Positions 1 to 12,044 of a stretch of DNA of 64,000 nt are shown here, piece by piece; positions within the stretch are counted from its first letter, which is position 1, and every line of letters starts with the position of its first letter. Both the position numbers and the translations under genes were made by a program. Source of the DNA: Panulirus ornatus (lineage: Eukaryota > Arthropoda > Malacostraca > Decapoda > Palinuridae); NCBI RefSeq assembly GCF_036320965.1, contig NC_092240.1, positions 57,166,552-57,230,551 on the forward strand. The letters are read 5' to 3'. A model generated the notes under the pieces. The model was given only the letters and a program-made list of their open reading frames with translations, had not been told where the DNA came from and did not search any database.

Positions 1-2720
1 TATTTCTTAAAACTACTGTTGAAGGTATTAATAGTCTTAGCATTCACTACATCTGATGGTAACTTATTCCAGTGCTCAACACACCAATAGGAAAAGAATT
101 TTCCCATGTCCATGCTACATCCTTTAGCTTTGAGTTTTATTCCGTTTGTCCTGGTAACCATATTTTCTTTTATTTCAAAAAGATGTTCGTGATTTACATT
201 ATCGAACTTGCTCAGAATTTTAAACACTTGGATTAGGTCGCTGCGAAGTCTACGTTTTTTAAGGGAGAAGAGATCCAATTGTTTTGGTCTCTCTTTGTAT
301 GGCAGATTTTTAAGGGATGGGATCACTTTTCTTGTTTGTCTTTATACTTGCTCTAATTTTTCCTCATCATTTTTATAGTTTGGGGACCAAACCTGGACTG
401 CATACTCAAGGTATGGTCTTACTAGGGAATTATAAAGTGTAAGAATTGTTTCTGGTGTCCTGTAATCTATGTTCCTAGCTATGAAATGTAACATTTGCTT
501 GCCTTTTTTACTTGCTGCTTGACACTGTTTAGTGTACTTCAGATTGTTGCTAATGACATTTCCAAGGCCTTTTCTTAATCTAATTAGAGAGTTTCCAAGT
601 AGTTTATAGTTGTAATGTACATTCTTGTCTTCAAAATGCATAACTTTACACTTGTCTACATTAAACCTCATTTGCCATCTGTCTGTTTCTGCTTGTAAGT
701 TTAGATCTTTTTTAATAATTTCACAGTCCTGCCTGTATACAGTTCTGTCTCCTAGTTTAATATCATCAGCAGATCTGGAGATCTTAGATTTGAGACCAAG
801 TTCTAGGTCATTAATGTATATTAAGAAAAGAATTGAGTCTAGGACCAACCCCTGTGGCACCCCACTCATTATGTTTAGCCAATCTGAGGCTTTGCTGTTT
901 AATATTATACTCTGCTTTCTTCTACCAGAGTAAGCCAGTCTCTGATGCATGTACAGAGTTCTTCACTGATTCCTTGTGCTCTGATTTTATGTAAAAGTCT
1001 CTTGTGAGGTACTTTATTGAAAGCCTTTTGGAAATATGAATACACTACATCAGACAGTACTTTTTTGTCCCAATTCTGATAGATAACATAAGATTCCAGC
1101 AAGTTTGTCAGGCAAGATCATCTATTGCACAAAACTGTGTTGGTTGTGTGATATAATTTTCTGATCTAGAAATGTGGCAGTGTTATTGTATCTTATTTTT
1201 TCCGCTCTTTTACCTAATACTGACATATGGCTAATTGGGAGGTAGGTCAAAGCACACTTTTTGCCACCTTTTTCATATATAGGAGTAACATTTGCTAGTT
1301 TCCAGTCATTTGGCACCTGACCATCTGATAGAGATTTGTTGAATATTTTTGATATGGGCTATATCAGCTGTTTTCTAACCACTTTTAAAAATCTTTGAGC
1401 AAGTTATCTGGGCCGTTGGATTTGTTAGGATTTAATTTGTCCAGATATTTGAGTACTTCAGTGCTCTTTATTTCTCTAACCTTCAACTCTTCTTCATCAG
1501 AGCCTTGAAACATTTTCATTGGTTACGGTATTTGAGATGTTTCTTCAGTTGTAAATAAGGAGTTAAAAGAATGATTTAGTATGGTAGCCATTTCCTTGTC
1601 ATCGGTAGTTAGTGTGTCATGTTCATTTCGTAATGGTCCAATTCCTTCTTTTGCTGTCTTCCTTTGTCTTATATATTTGAAGAATTCCTTAGTATTATTC
1701 TTAACTTTCAAGGAAATTCTTTTTTCTTCCTCACATTTACTTTGTCTTATGACATTCTTACACTCTTTGGCTTTTCACTAATTCCAGGCAATATTCATAG
1801 GTTCCCATTGATTTGATTTTCTTATGTGTTTTCTTCATTGGGCAAATTAGTACTTCTGTTTTCTTATTCATCCATGATGGTTTTGAAATGTTGCAAGTTT
1901 TCTTTATAATTTGTGGAATATATTTGTTTTCAGTCTCGAGTAGTGTGTTTTTAGAATTATTCCACATTTCCTCTACTGTGTGAATGTCAAGAAGTTTTGT
2001 CCAATTTTACTGTGAATTTCGTGTCTAATGTTTTCAAAATTTGCTCTCCTTTTATCTAGGATCAAGAGTTTGTTGTCATTTATTTCATAATCTAAATTTA
2101 TCTCTATTCTAATCAAACTGTGATCACTATTTGACATACTTGCCTACTTTGCAAAAGTTGATCTAGTTTATGTCACTGGTGAAGAATGTTTTTACTTCTA
2201 GTTGGTTTTTTGATTAACTGTTCTAGAAAAGCATCTTCAGTCAGTTCTGTTATTCTTGTTCCCTCTCAGTCACCTGTTAACATGTTCCAGTTTATGTTTG
2301 GACTGTTGAAGTGTCCTACTATTATAACCTCTTTACTCATTACTATAGATTTGATTTCATTGTAAAGCATCTTATCATCATCCTCTTTTTGATTAGGAGG
2401 TCTGTAAATAATACCGAGAAGTAGTTTAATTTTGAAGTCAGTAATATCAGTATAGAGAGAGTTGTAAGTGTGCGTGTGTTTACTTTACTTTGATAGTACT
2501 TAGATTGTTATCAACCTAGATCAAAGCATCACCTACCCTGTATAAACGATCTTTCATGAATAACTTTTATCTGGATATTGCTAACTTGGCGATTAAGTGT
2601 TTATTCTCATAGTTTACCCACATTTCTGAGATTGCAGTAATGTTCGTTTTTTCAGTAACTGCATAGGATTTAAGTTCATCGCATTTGGTAATGATGCTCC
2701 ATGCATTAGTGTATACTTAA
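1..2720 (-). pseudogene. CR1/L2-like non-LTR retroposon ORF2 (endonuclease-reverse transcriptase), decayed
   Basis: Read on the minus strand this is a complete but broken ORF2. The N-terminal endonuclease begins near 2718 (YTNAWSIITKCDELKSYAV, then EKTNITAISEMWVN), has HFNSPNINWN near 2281-2326 where GDFN is expected, and keeps SDH near 2126-2134. A linker (EFFKYIRQRKTAKEGIGPLR) lies at 1523-1711. RT blocks follow: PNDWKLANVTPIYEKG near 1265-1316, FQKAFNKVPHKRLLHKIRAQ near 1000, SGVPQGLVLDSILFLIYIND near 810-880. The catalytic block reads SADDIKLGD instead of FADD. The C-terminal part (EHWNKLPSDVVNAKTINTFN) runs to the window edge. Multiple stops and frameshifts show it is dead. CR1/L2 group is from motif style; the exact clade needs a phylogeny. 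Confidence 0.85.
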
Positions 2721-3089
2721 CTTAGTTTCCTTGTGTTGATTTCTGGATAGAATTTGCCTTTTTTTTTTTTACTGTTAGTATGTGTGTTTGTGTTATCAGT
2801 GTTAATGTCTGCATGTGCTGCAGTGGGAGAGAGATGGTTTTCCCTCTGTTTTGGGTTCGCTGCCTAACTCTGACCCTCCCTGCACTGGACCCTACCAACC
2901 TTGGTCTTATGAGTTACCCAAGAGTTGGCTCGTAGCTGTGCTAACCTGCTACTTGTACTGCTTGAGTTGTCACCAGCTACCCTACTTGACCTTTTCTTCA
3001 CTAATTACTCTGCCTATGAGGTTACTGCTACTCCCTGAGGATCCTTACTGCCAAGGTCGAATCCACCCTTTACCTTTGTAATGGTCAGA

Positions 3090-3660
3090 CTGGACGCCTT
3101 GTCCCTCAGATTCCTTTCACACTCAAATTCCACCTGCACTGACACACTCCCACAGCTAATCCCTCACCCTCCCCCACTCTGCTAGTTCCTTCATTAGCTC
3201 GTCCATGATTTGCTCTCCTGAGTAGTTTACCTCTGTCAAAAAAAGGCCTAATGTTCTCATCTAATACTCTGCCAAGGTGGGCTTTCCATATTCCACTTCA
3301 GTGAAGACCATCCCTAGCATACAGAGATGTATCATGACTAAAATGGCCTCACAGGTCTATGCTAAACATACTATCCTCCTCCCTTCTGAGAGTTTCGATT
3401 TTTCTGTTCATCCCTAGTATTCTACGGAGGGTAAAGGTATTGATGTCATACCTTGACAGCAATCTTGATATCATAAGCTTCCTGCAACTTTTTTAAACTT
3501 ACTAGAAAGTTCCCTATACTTTGCTAATATTTCTTCCAATCTCCCATTAACTGTATTGTTTGTCCCCACCTGAATGACAGAAATCATATCTTTGGGATTG
3601 TTTGAGACAGTGTCATCAAACTTAACTATCCTAGCATTCTCCACTGCCATTCAGCTTTTT
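3090..3660 (-). pseudogene. ORF1 esterase (SGNH-type) domain of the same CR1/L2-like element
   Basis: Minus-strand translation gives SVIQVGTNNTVNGRLEEILA followed by KYRELSSKFKK, then LSRYDINTFTLRRILGMNRK and HFSHDTSLYARDGLH. These match the block order of the SGNH-hydrolase-like esterase known from ORF1 of CR1/L2-group retroposons: a GTND-like block, then a final D-G-x-H block. The order ORF1 then ORF2 on the minus strand fits one element spanning 1-3660. Stops and frameshifts are present. The 2720-3090 stretch is the ORF1/ORF2 linker and has no recognisable motif. I see no zinc-finger part of ORF1. Confidence 0.7.
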
Positions 3661-3895
3661 TGATTTGTATATGCTGTGTGCATTAACTATGTCTTCAGTC
3701 GCCTTATTCCATTTATCCTCTTATAAAAGGACTCATTCACATCTCTTTTAACAAGTTTCTTGTTTAATTTCATGCTATGTTCCCTGGTTGACCTATCCCT
3801 ATATCTTTTGAAAAACTTTTCAATGTCTTAAAAAACTTTTCATTGTCTTAAAAACTGCTTTGACTGATATCACTTCCACATCTGCTTCCTGTTCA
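3660..3895 (-). mobile_element. CR1-type ORF2 C-terminal fragment
   Basis: The minus strand encodes KFFKRYRDRSTREHSMKLNK, then KLVKRDVNESFYKR and NKWNKATEDIVNAHS in shifted frames. This matches the CR1 ORF2 C-terminal pattern of a charged block followed by W-N-x-L-P-x-x-V-V-N-A. It is a 3' fragment of a family different from the 1-3660 copy. Confidence 0.6.
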
Positions 3896-3925
3896 TGAAA
3901 GTATTACAGTTTATATATTTGTATA

Positions 3926-4075
3926 ATCCTCCCCTCTCTTTTTTTTTAATTTTCAAAGAGAAGGAACAGAGAAGGGGTCCAGGTGAGGATATTCCCTCAA
4001 AGGCCCAGTCCTTTGTTCTTAACACTACCTCACTGATGTGGGAAATGGCGAATAGTATGAAAGAAAAAGGAAAAT
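3926..4075 (+). mobile_element. RTE-1-derived short element, 5'-truncated
   Basis: This matches the 3' two thirds of the short element at 28331-28588: a T-rich stretch, a GGAACAGAGAAGGGG-like block, then GGGAAATGGCGAATAGTATG and an A-rich end. It lacks the 5' GGGGAGAAAGAATACTTCCC block. It is non-coding. See 28331-28588 for the full-length form. Confidence 0.75.
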
Positions 4076-4169
4076 ATTTGTATACATCTTCCTATACTGT
4101 ACAGAGAGGGAGGTTTTTTTTTTTTTTTTTTTTACTTTTTGGGCCCTATCTCATGATCCTTTTCTATCA

Positions 4170-4510
4170 TATAACTTCTTAAATTTTTTTATGCTGTCTG
4201 CATTAACCCTGTCCTCAGTCATTTGTTCTGTGTATCCACCATTCTTATACTATAAAAATATTACTTCACACGTTTTAATGAGTTTATTTATTTCATGCTA
4301 ATTGCTTTGGTTGTCCTATACCTACATATTATGAAGAACTGTTAACTGTCTTCATCTTCAATCTGGATTAAAAATTTAAAGTTTGTGATCAGATCATCTC
4401 TTAACAATTTCTTAGATTCATGTATGCTGCCTGCATTAACCATGTTCTATGTCATTTATTTCATGTATCCACCATTCTTGTACTGTAGAAGTATAAAAGT
4501 AGTTCTTGTT
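4170..4510 (-). mobile_element. Two short CR1-type 3' fragments
   Basis: 4180-4370 and 4385-4500 each repeat the pattern seen at 3660-3730 (ATGCTGTCTGCATTAACC-like, then a TGTATCCACCATTCTTGTAC-like stretch). They look like partial copies of the same CR1 3' coding end on the minus strand. The second copy is cut by the RTE-1 insertion at 4515. A T-run at about 4112-4132 precedes them. Confidence 0.45.
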
Positions 4511-4514
4511 ATTT

Positions 4515-7500
4515 TTTATTTTTTATTTATTTATTTTGCTTTGTCGCTGTCTCCCGCGTTAGCGAGGTAGCGCAAGGAAACAGACGAAAGAATGGCCCAA
4601 TCCGCCCACATACACATGTATATACATACACGCAAATATACATACCTATACATCTCAATGTACACATATATATACACACACGGACATATACATATATACA
4701 CATGTACATAATTCATACTGTCTGCCTTTATTTGTTCCCATCGCCACCCCGCCACACATGGAATAACAACCCCCTCCCCCCTCATGTGTGTGAGGTAACG
4801 CTAGGAAAGACACCAAAGGCCCCATTTGTTCACACTCAGTCTCTAGCTGTCATGTAATAATGCACCGAAACCACAGCTCCCTTTCCACATCCAGGCCCCA
4901 CACACTTTCCATGGTTTACCCCAGACGCTTCACATGCCCTGGTTCAATCCATTGATAGCACTTCGACCCCGGTATACCACATCATTCCAAGTCACTCTAT
5001 TCCTTGCACACCTTTCACCCTCCTGCATGTTCAGGCCCCGATCACTCAAAATCTTTTTCACTCCATCTTTCCACCTCCAATTTGGTCTCCCACTTCTCCT
5101 CGTTCCCTCCACCTCTGACACATATATCCTCTTGGTCAATCTTTCCCCACTCATTCTCTCCATGTGACCAAACCATTTCAAAACACCCTCTTCTGCTCTT
5201 TCAACCACACTCTTTTTTATTTCCACACATCTCTCTCACCCTTACATTACTTACTTGATCAAACCACCTCACACCACATATTGTCCTCAAACATCTCATT
5301 TCCAGCACATCCACCATCCTGCGCACAACTCTATCCATAGCCCACGCCTCGCAACCATACAACATTGTTGGAACCACTATTCCTTCAAACATACCCATTT
5401 TTGCTTTCCGAGATAATGTTCTCGACTTCCAAACATTCTTCAAGGCTCCCAGAATTTTCGCCCCCTCCCCCACCCTATGATTCACTTCCGCTTCCATGGT
5501 TCCATCCGCTGCCAGATCCACTCCCAGATATCTAAAACACTTTACCTCCTCTAGTTTTTCTCCATTCAAACTTACCTCCCAATTGACTTGACCCTCAACC
5601 CTACTGTACCTGATAACCTTGCTCTTATTCACATTTACTCTTAACTTTCTTCTTTCACACACTTTACCAAACTCAGTCACCAGCTTCTGCAGTTTCTCAC
5701 ATGAATCAGCCACCAGCGCTGTATCATCAGCGAACAACAACTGACTCACTTCCCAAGCTCTCTCATCCACAACAGACTGCATACTTGCCCCTCTTTCCAA
5801 AACTCTTGCATTCACCTCCCTAACAACCCCATCCATAAACAAATTAAACAACCATGGACACATCACACACCCCTGCCGCAAACCAACATTCACTGAGAAC
5901 CAATCACTTTCCTCTCTTCCTACATGTACACATGCCTTACATCCTCGATAAAAGCTTTTCACTGCTAACAACTTGCCTCCCACACCATATATTCTTAAAA
6001 CCTTCCACAGAGCATCTCTATCAACTCTATCATATGCCTTCTCCAGATCCATAAATGCTACATACAAATCCATTTGTTTTCTAAGTATTTCTCACATACA
6101 TTCTTCAAAGCAAACACCTGATCCACACATCCTCTACCACTTCTGAAACAACACTGCTCTTCCCCAATCTGATGCTCTGTACACGCCTTCACCCTCTCAA
6201 TCAATACCCTCCCATACAATTTCCCAGGAATACTTAACAGACTTATACCTATGTAAGTTGAGCACTCACTCTTATCCCCTTTGCCTTTGTACAATGGCAC
6301 TATGCAAGCATTCCGCCAATCCTCAGGCACCTCACCATGAATCATACATACAGTAAATAACCTTACCAACCAGTCAACAATACAGTCACCCCCTTTTTTA
6401 ATAAATTCCACTGCAATACCATCCAAACCTGCTGCTTTACCGGCTTTCAGCTTCCGCAAAGCTTTTACTACCTCTTCTCTATTTACCAAATCATTTTCCT
6501 TAACCCTCTCACTTTGCAGACCACCTCGACCAAGACACCCTATATCTGCCACTCTATCATCAAACACATTCAACAAACCTTCAAAATACTCACTCCATCT
6601 CCTTCTCACATCACCACTACTTGTTATCGCCTCCCCATTAGCCCCCTTCACTGAAGTTCCCATTTGCTCCCTTGTCTTACGCACTTTATTTACCTCCTTC
6701 CAAAACATTTTTTTATTCTCCCTAAAATTTACTGATACTCTCTCTCCCCAACTCTCATTTGCCCTCTTTTTCACCTCTTGCACCTTTCTACCTTTTTCTA
6801 ATCAACTCACCTCCCACGCTTCTCATGCCACATGCATCTTTTGTGCAAGCCATCACTGCTTCCCTAAATACATCCCATTCCTCCCCCACTCCCCTTACCT
6901 CCTTTGTTCTCACCTTTTTCCATTCTGTGCTCAGTCTCTTCTGGTACTTCCTCACACAAGTCTCCTTCCCAAGCTCACTTACTCTCACCACTCTCTTGAC
7001 CCCAACATTCTCTCTTCTTTTCTGAAAACCTCCACAAATCTTCACCTTCGCCTCCACAAGATAATGATCAGACATCCCTCCAGTTGCACCTCTCAGCACA
7101 TTAACATCCAAAAGTCTCTCTTTTGTGCGTCTATCAATTAACATGTAATCCAGTAACGCTCTCTGGCCATCTCTCCTACTTACATACGTATACTTATGTA
7201 TATCTCGCTTTTTAAAGCAGGTATTCCCAATCACCAGTCCTTTTTCAGCACATAAATCTACAAGCTCTTCACCATTTCCATTTACAACACTGAACACTCC
7301 ATGTATACCAATTATTCCCTCAACTGCCACATTACTCACCTTTGCATTCAAATCACCCATCACTATAACTATAACCCGGTCTTGTGCATCAAAACCACTA
7401 ACACACTCATTCAGCTGCTCCCAAAACACTTGCCTCTCATGATCTTTCTTCTCATGCCCAGGTGCATATGCACCAATAATTACCTATCTCTCTCCATCCA

Positions 7501-7959
7501 CTTTCAGTTTTACCCATATCAATCTAGAATTTACTTTCTTACACTCTATCACATACTCCCACAACTCCTGATTCAGGAGTAATGCTACTCCTTCCCTTGC
7601 TCTTGTCCTCTCATTAACCCCTGACTTTACTCCCAAGACATTCCCAAACCACTCTTCCCCTTTACCCTTGAGCTTCGTTTCACTCAGAGCCAAAATATCC
7701 AGGTTCCTTTCCTCAAACATACTACCTATCTCTTCTTCTTTCTCGTCTTGGTTACATCCACACACATTTAGACACCCCAATCTGAGCCTTCGAGGAGGAT
7801 GAGCACTCCTCACGTGACTCCTTCTTCTGTTTCCCCTTTTAGAAAGTTAAAATACAAGGAGGGGAGGGTTTCTGGACCCCCGCTCGTCCCCTTTAGTCGC
7901 CTTCTACGACACGTGAGGAATGCGTGGGAAGTATTCTTTCTCCCCTATGCACAGGGATA
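4515..7959 (-). mobile_element. RTE-1 copy 1, full length, subtype A, with 11-bp TSD
   Basis: A 3.4-kb RTE-type non-LTR retroposon on the minus strand. The flanking direct repeat TCTTGTTATTT occurs at 4504-4514 and 7960-7970 and marks the ends. The 5' UTR runs 7959-7814; a single EN-RT ORF starts at the Met codon at 7813 and reaches about 4930. The long 3' UTR (4930-4540) ends in the CGGGAGACAGCGACAAAGC block and an A-rich AAATAAATAAAT tail. This copy defines the 5' end of the family, which the other copies lack. It is the reference for the short derivatives at 28331-28911. Confidence 0.9.
4930..7813 (-). pseudogene. RTE-1 copy 1 EN-RT ORF (about 960 codons, at least three frame breaks)
   Basis: Endonuclease (apurinic type) blocks: RLGCLNVCGCNQDEKEEEI at the N-terminus, LALSETKLKGKGEEWFGN, VMGDLNAKVSNVAVEGIIGI near 7300-7360 and MSDHYLVEAKVKI near 7060. 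RT blocks: GLDGIAVEFIKKGGD, GEVPEDWRNACIVPLYKGKG, YVAFMDLEKAYDRVDRDAL, VGLRQGCVMCPWLFNLFMDG and the catalytic LLFADDTALVADS near 5710-5745. The C-terminal domain includes MLYGCEAWAMDRVVR and GRPNWRWKDGV. No RNase H domain is visible, as expected for the RTE clade. The ORF is broken near 7430-7484, 6785 and 6060-6073, and CGFRSGRG has become CCFRSGRG. The Met at 7813 is the first in frame upstream of the EN blocks. Confidence 0.88.
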
Positions 7960-7970
7960 TCTTGTTATTT

Positions 7971-9803
7971 ATATATTCATTTATTTATTTATTTATTAAA
8001 CTTTGGCGGTGTCTCCTGCATTAGCGAGGTAGCGCAAGGAAACAGATGAAAGAAATGGCCCAACCCACCCACATACACATGTATATACATACACACACGC
8101 ACATATACATACCTATACATCTCAACGTATACATATGTATACGCACAATGACATATACATATATACACATGTACATAATTCATAGTCTTCCCTTATTCAT
8201 TCCTGTCGCTACCCCACCACACATGAAATGACAATCCCCTGTGCACGAGGTAGTGCTAGGAAATGACAACAAAGGCCACATTTGTTCACACTCAGTCTCT
8301 AGCTGTCAGTATAATGCACCGAAACCACAGCTCCCTTTCCACATCCAGGCTCCACAAAACTTTCCATGGTTTACCCCAGACACTTCACATGCCCTGGTTC
8401 AATCCATTGACAGCACGTCGACCCCGGTATACCACATCGTTCCAATTCACTCCATTCCTTGCATGCCTTTCACCCTCCTGCATGTTCAGGCCCAGATCAC
8501 TCAAAATCTTCTTCACTCCATCTTTCCACCTCCAATTTGGTCTCCCACTTCTCCTCGTTCCCTCCACCTCAGACACATATATCCTCTTTGTCAATCTATC
8601 CTCACTCGTTCTCTCCATGTGACCAAACCATTTCAAAACACCCTCTTCTGTTCTCTCAACCACTCTTTTTATTACCACACATCCCTCTTACCCTATTATT
8701 ACTTACTCGATCAAACCACCTCACACCACATATTGTCCTCAAACATCTCATTTCCAGCACATCCACCCTCCTTCTCACAACTCTATCTATAGCCCACTCC
8801 TTGCAATCATATTACATTGTTGGAAGCACTATTCCTTCAGACATGCCCATTTTTGCTTTTCAAGATAGCGTTCTCGACTTCCACGCATTTTTCAATGCCC
8901 CCAGAACTTTCGCCCCCTCCCCCACCCTATGATTCACTTCTGCTTCCATGGTTCCATCCGCTGCCAAATCCACTCCCAGATATCTAAAACACTTCACTTC
9001 CTCCAGTTTTTCTCCATTCAAACTTACCTCCCAATTGACTTGTCCCTCAACCCTACTGTACCTAATAACCTTGCTTTTATTCAAATTTACTCTCAGCTAT
9101 CTTCTTTCACACACTTTACCAAACTCAGTCACCAGCTTCTGCAGTTTCTCACCTGAATCAGCCACCAGCGCTGTATCATCAGTGAACAACAATTGACTCA
9201 CTTCCCAAGCTCTCTCATCCACAACAAACTGCCTACTTGCCCCTCTTTCCAAAACTCTTGCATTCACCTCCCTAACAACTCCATCCATAAACAAATTAAA
9301 CAACCATGGAGACATCACGCACCTCTGCCGTAAACCAACATCCTCTGAGAACCAATCACTTTCCTCTCTACCTACTCATACACATGCCTTACATCCTCAA
9401 TAATAACTTTTCACTGCTTCTAACAACTTGCCTCCCACACCAGGTATTCTTAATACCTTCCACAGAGCATCTCTTATCAACTCTTATCATATGCCTTCTC
9501 CAGATCCATAAATGCTACATACAAATCCATTTGCTTTTCTAAGTATTTCTCACATGCATTCTTGAAAGCAAGCACCTGATCCACACATCCTCTACCACTT
9601 CTGAAACCACACTGCTCTTCCCCAATCTGATGCTCTGTACATGCCTTCACCCTCTCAATCAATACCCTCCCATATAATTTCCCAGGAATACTCAACAAAG
9701 TTATACCTCTGTAATTTGAGCACTCACTTTTATCCTCTTTGCCTTTGTACAATGGCACTATGCAAGCATTCCGCCAATCCTCAGGCACCTCACCATGAGT
9801 CAT
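7971..9803 (-). mobile_element. RTE-1 copy 2 (3' part), subtype A, interrupted by copy 3
   Basis: Minus-strand RTE-1 with an AAATAAATAAAT tail at about 7975-7998 and the long 3' UTR. The C-terminal ORF (GRPNWRWKDG, ILSDLGLNMQ) and RT (LLFTDDTALVADS) follow; the FADD motif has become FTDD. The sequence stops at 9803 in the middle of the HGEVPEDWRNA block and resumes at 11168, because copy 3 is inserted here. Several frameshifts are present, for example near 8790-8870, 9100 and 9475. It is older than copy 3 by nesting. Confidence 0.88.
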
Positions 9804-11167
9804 TTATTTATTTATTTATTTTGCTTTGTCGCTGTCTCCCGCGTTAGCGAGGTAGCGCAAGGAAACAGATGAAAGAATGGCCCAACCCACCCACATACAC
9901 ATGCTTATACATACATGTCCACACACACAAATTTACATACCTATACATCTCAACGTATACGTATATATTTACACACACAGATATATACATATATACACAT
10001 GTTCATAATTCATACTGTCTGCATTTATTCATTCCCATCGCCACCTCGCCACACATGAAATAACAACCCCCTCCCCCCTCATGTGTGCGAGGTAGCGCTA
10101 GGAAAAGACGACAAAGGCCCCATTCGTTCACACTCAGTCTCTAGCTGTCATGTAATAATGCACCAAAACCACAGCTCCCTTTCCACATCCAGGCCCTACA
10201 GAACTTTCCATGGTTTACACCAGACGCTTCACATGCCCTGGTTCAATCCATTGACAGCACATCAACCCTGGTATACCATGCCTTTCACCCTCCTGCATGT
10301 TCAGGCCCCAATCACTCAAAATCTTTTTCACTCCGTGTTTCCACCTCTAATTTAGTCTCCCACTTCTCCTCATTCCCTCCACCTCTGACACATGTATCCT
10401 CTTTGTTAATCTTTCCTCACTCATTCTCTCCATGTGACCAACCCATTTCAAAACACCCTCTTCTGCTCTCTCAACCACACTCTTTTTATTACCACACATC
10501 TCTCTTACCCTATTATTACTTACTCAATCAAACCACCTTACGCCACATATTTTCCTCAAACATCTCATTTCCAGCACATCCACCCCCCTGCGCACAACTC
10601 TATCCATAGCCCACGCCTCGCAACCATACAACATTGTTGGAACCACTGTTCCTTCAATCATACCCATTTTTGCTTTCCGAGATAATGTGCTCGACTTCCA
10701 AACATTCTTCAAGGCTCCCAGGATTTTCACCCCGTCCCCCACCCTATGATTCACTTCCGCTTCCATGGTTCCATCCGCTGCCAAATCCACTCCCAGATAT
10801 CTTAAACACTTCACTTCCTCCAGTTTTTCTCCATTCAAACTTACCTCCCAATTGACTTGACCCTCAACCCTACTGTACCTAATAACCTTGCTCTTATTCA
10901 CATTTACTCTCAACTTTCTTCTTTCACACACTTTACCAAACTCAGTCACCAGCTTCTGCAGTTTCTCACATGAATCAGCCACCAGTGCTGTATCATCAGC
11001 GAACAACAACTGACTCACTTCCCAAGCTCTCTCATCCACAACAGACTGCATACTTATCCCTCTTTCCAAAACTCTTGCATTTACCTCCTTAACAACCCCA
11101 TCCATAAACAAATTAAACAACCATGGAGACATCACACTACCCTGCCGCAAACCTACATTCACTAAGA
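9804..11167 (-). mobile_element. RTE-1 copy 3, 5'-truncated, subtype A, nested in copy 2
   Basis: Minus-strand copy with an AAATAAATAAA-type tail at 9804-9822, long 3' UTR, C-terminal domain and RT up to VGLRQGSVMSPWLFNLFMDG at about 11130. The flanking repeat ACCATGAGTCAT at 9792-9803 and 11168-11179 is the TSD. The catalytic block reads LLFADDTALVADSC. About 30 bp are missing around 10280 in the C-terminal coding part (GERRARN-VNWNDVVY region). The longest intact reading frame is 10524-11183, whose first few codons come from the TSD and copy 2. Confidence 0.9.
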
Positions 11168-11915
11168 ACCATGAGTCATACATACAATAAATAACCTTAC
11201 CAACCAGTCAACAATACAGTCACCCCCTTTTTTAATTAATTCCACTGCAATACCATCCAAACCTGCTGCCTAGCCAGCTTTCATCTTCCTTAAAGCTTTT
11301 GCTTCATCTTCTCTGTTTACCAAATCGTTTTCCCTAACCCTCTCACTTTGCACACCACCTCGACCAAAACACCCTATATCTGCCACTCTTATCATCAAAC
11401 ACATTCAATAAACCTTCAAAATACTCACTCCATCTCCTTCTCACATCACTACTACTTGTTATCACCTCCCCATTAGCCCCCTTCAGTGAAGTTCCCATTT
11501 GTTCCCTTGTCTTATGCACTTTATTTACCTCCTTCCAAAACATCTTTTTATTCTCCCTAAAATTTGCTGATACTCTCTCTCCCCAACTCTCATTTGCCCT
11601 CTTTTTCACCTCTTGCACCTTTCTCTTGACCTCCTGCCTCTTTCTTTTATACACTTTCCAGTCATTTGCATTATTTCCCTGCAAAAATCGTCCAAATGCC
11701 TCTCTCTTCTCTTTCACTAATACTCTTACTTCTTCATCCCACCACTCACTACCCTTTCTAATCTGCCCACCTCCCACGCTTTTCATGCCACCAGCATCTT
11801 TTGCACAAGCCATCACTGCTTCCCTAAATACATCCTATTCCTCCCCCACTTTCCTTATGTCCTTTGTTCTCACCTTTTTCCATTCTTTACTCAGTCTCTC
11901 CTGATACTTCCTCAT
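11168..11915 (-). mobile_element. RTE-1 copy 2 (5' part), truncated
   Basis: Continuation of copy 2 beyond copy 3. It encodes the RT N-terminal part and the EN/RT linker: NKMFWKEVNKVHKTREQMG-like, RRRWSEYFEGLLNVFDD, and WWDEEVRVLVKEKREAFGRF at about 11700. It ends near 11915 within the ETCVRKYQERLS block, so copy 2 as a whole is 5'-truncated and lacks the endonuclease. One frame break lies near 11390, before the FDD block. Confidence 0.85.
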
Positions 11916-11929
11916 GCTAAGTCCTTTTT

Positions 11930-12040
11930 TTATCTAGTCCCTTTATCTTTCAAAGAACTGTTCTTTGTCTTGATCATCAGTCTGTTTTAGAAACTTTTTT
12001 CTCTGCCTGGGTAAGTAAATTTAAGGCCTCTATCCTTTCC
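11930..12040 (-). mobile_element. CR1-like copy, C-terminal piece (split element, part 3)
   Basis: The minus strand encodes ERIEALNLLTQAEKK and DDQDKEQFFERYRD in shifted frames. This is the CR1 ORF2 stretch that follows the VWSPH block. It continues the RT piece at 12690-13535 across the RTE-2 fragment. Confidence 0.5.
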
Positions 12041-12044
12041 CTGT

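Noticed and set aside
8241..8932. Pro/Ser/His-rich plus-strand frames over RTE-1 copies (similar ones at 23832-24307, 27013-27553, 45967-46464)
   Set aside because: They are antisense shadows of the RTE-1 C-terminal coding region.
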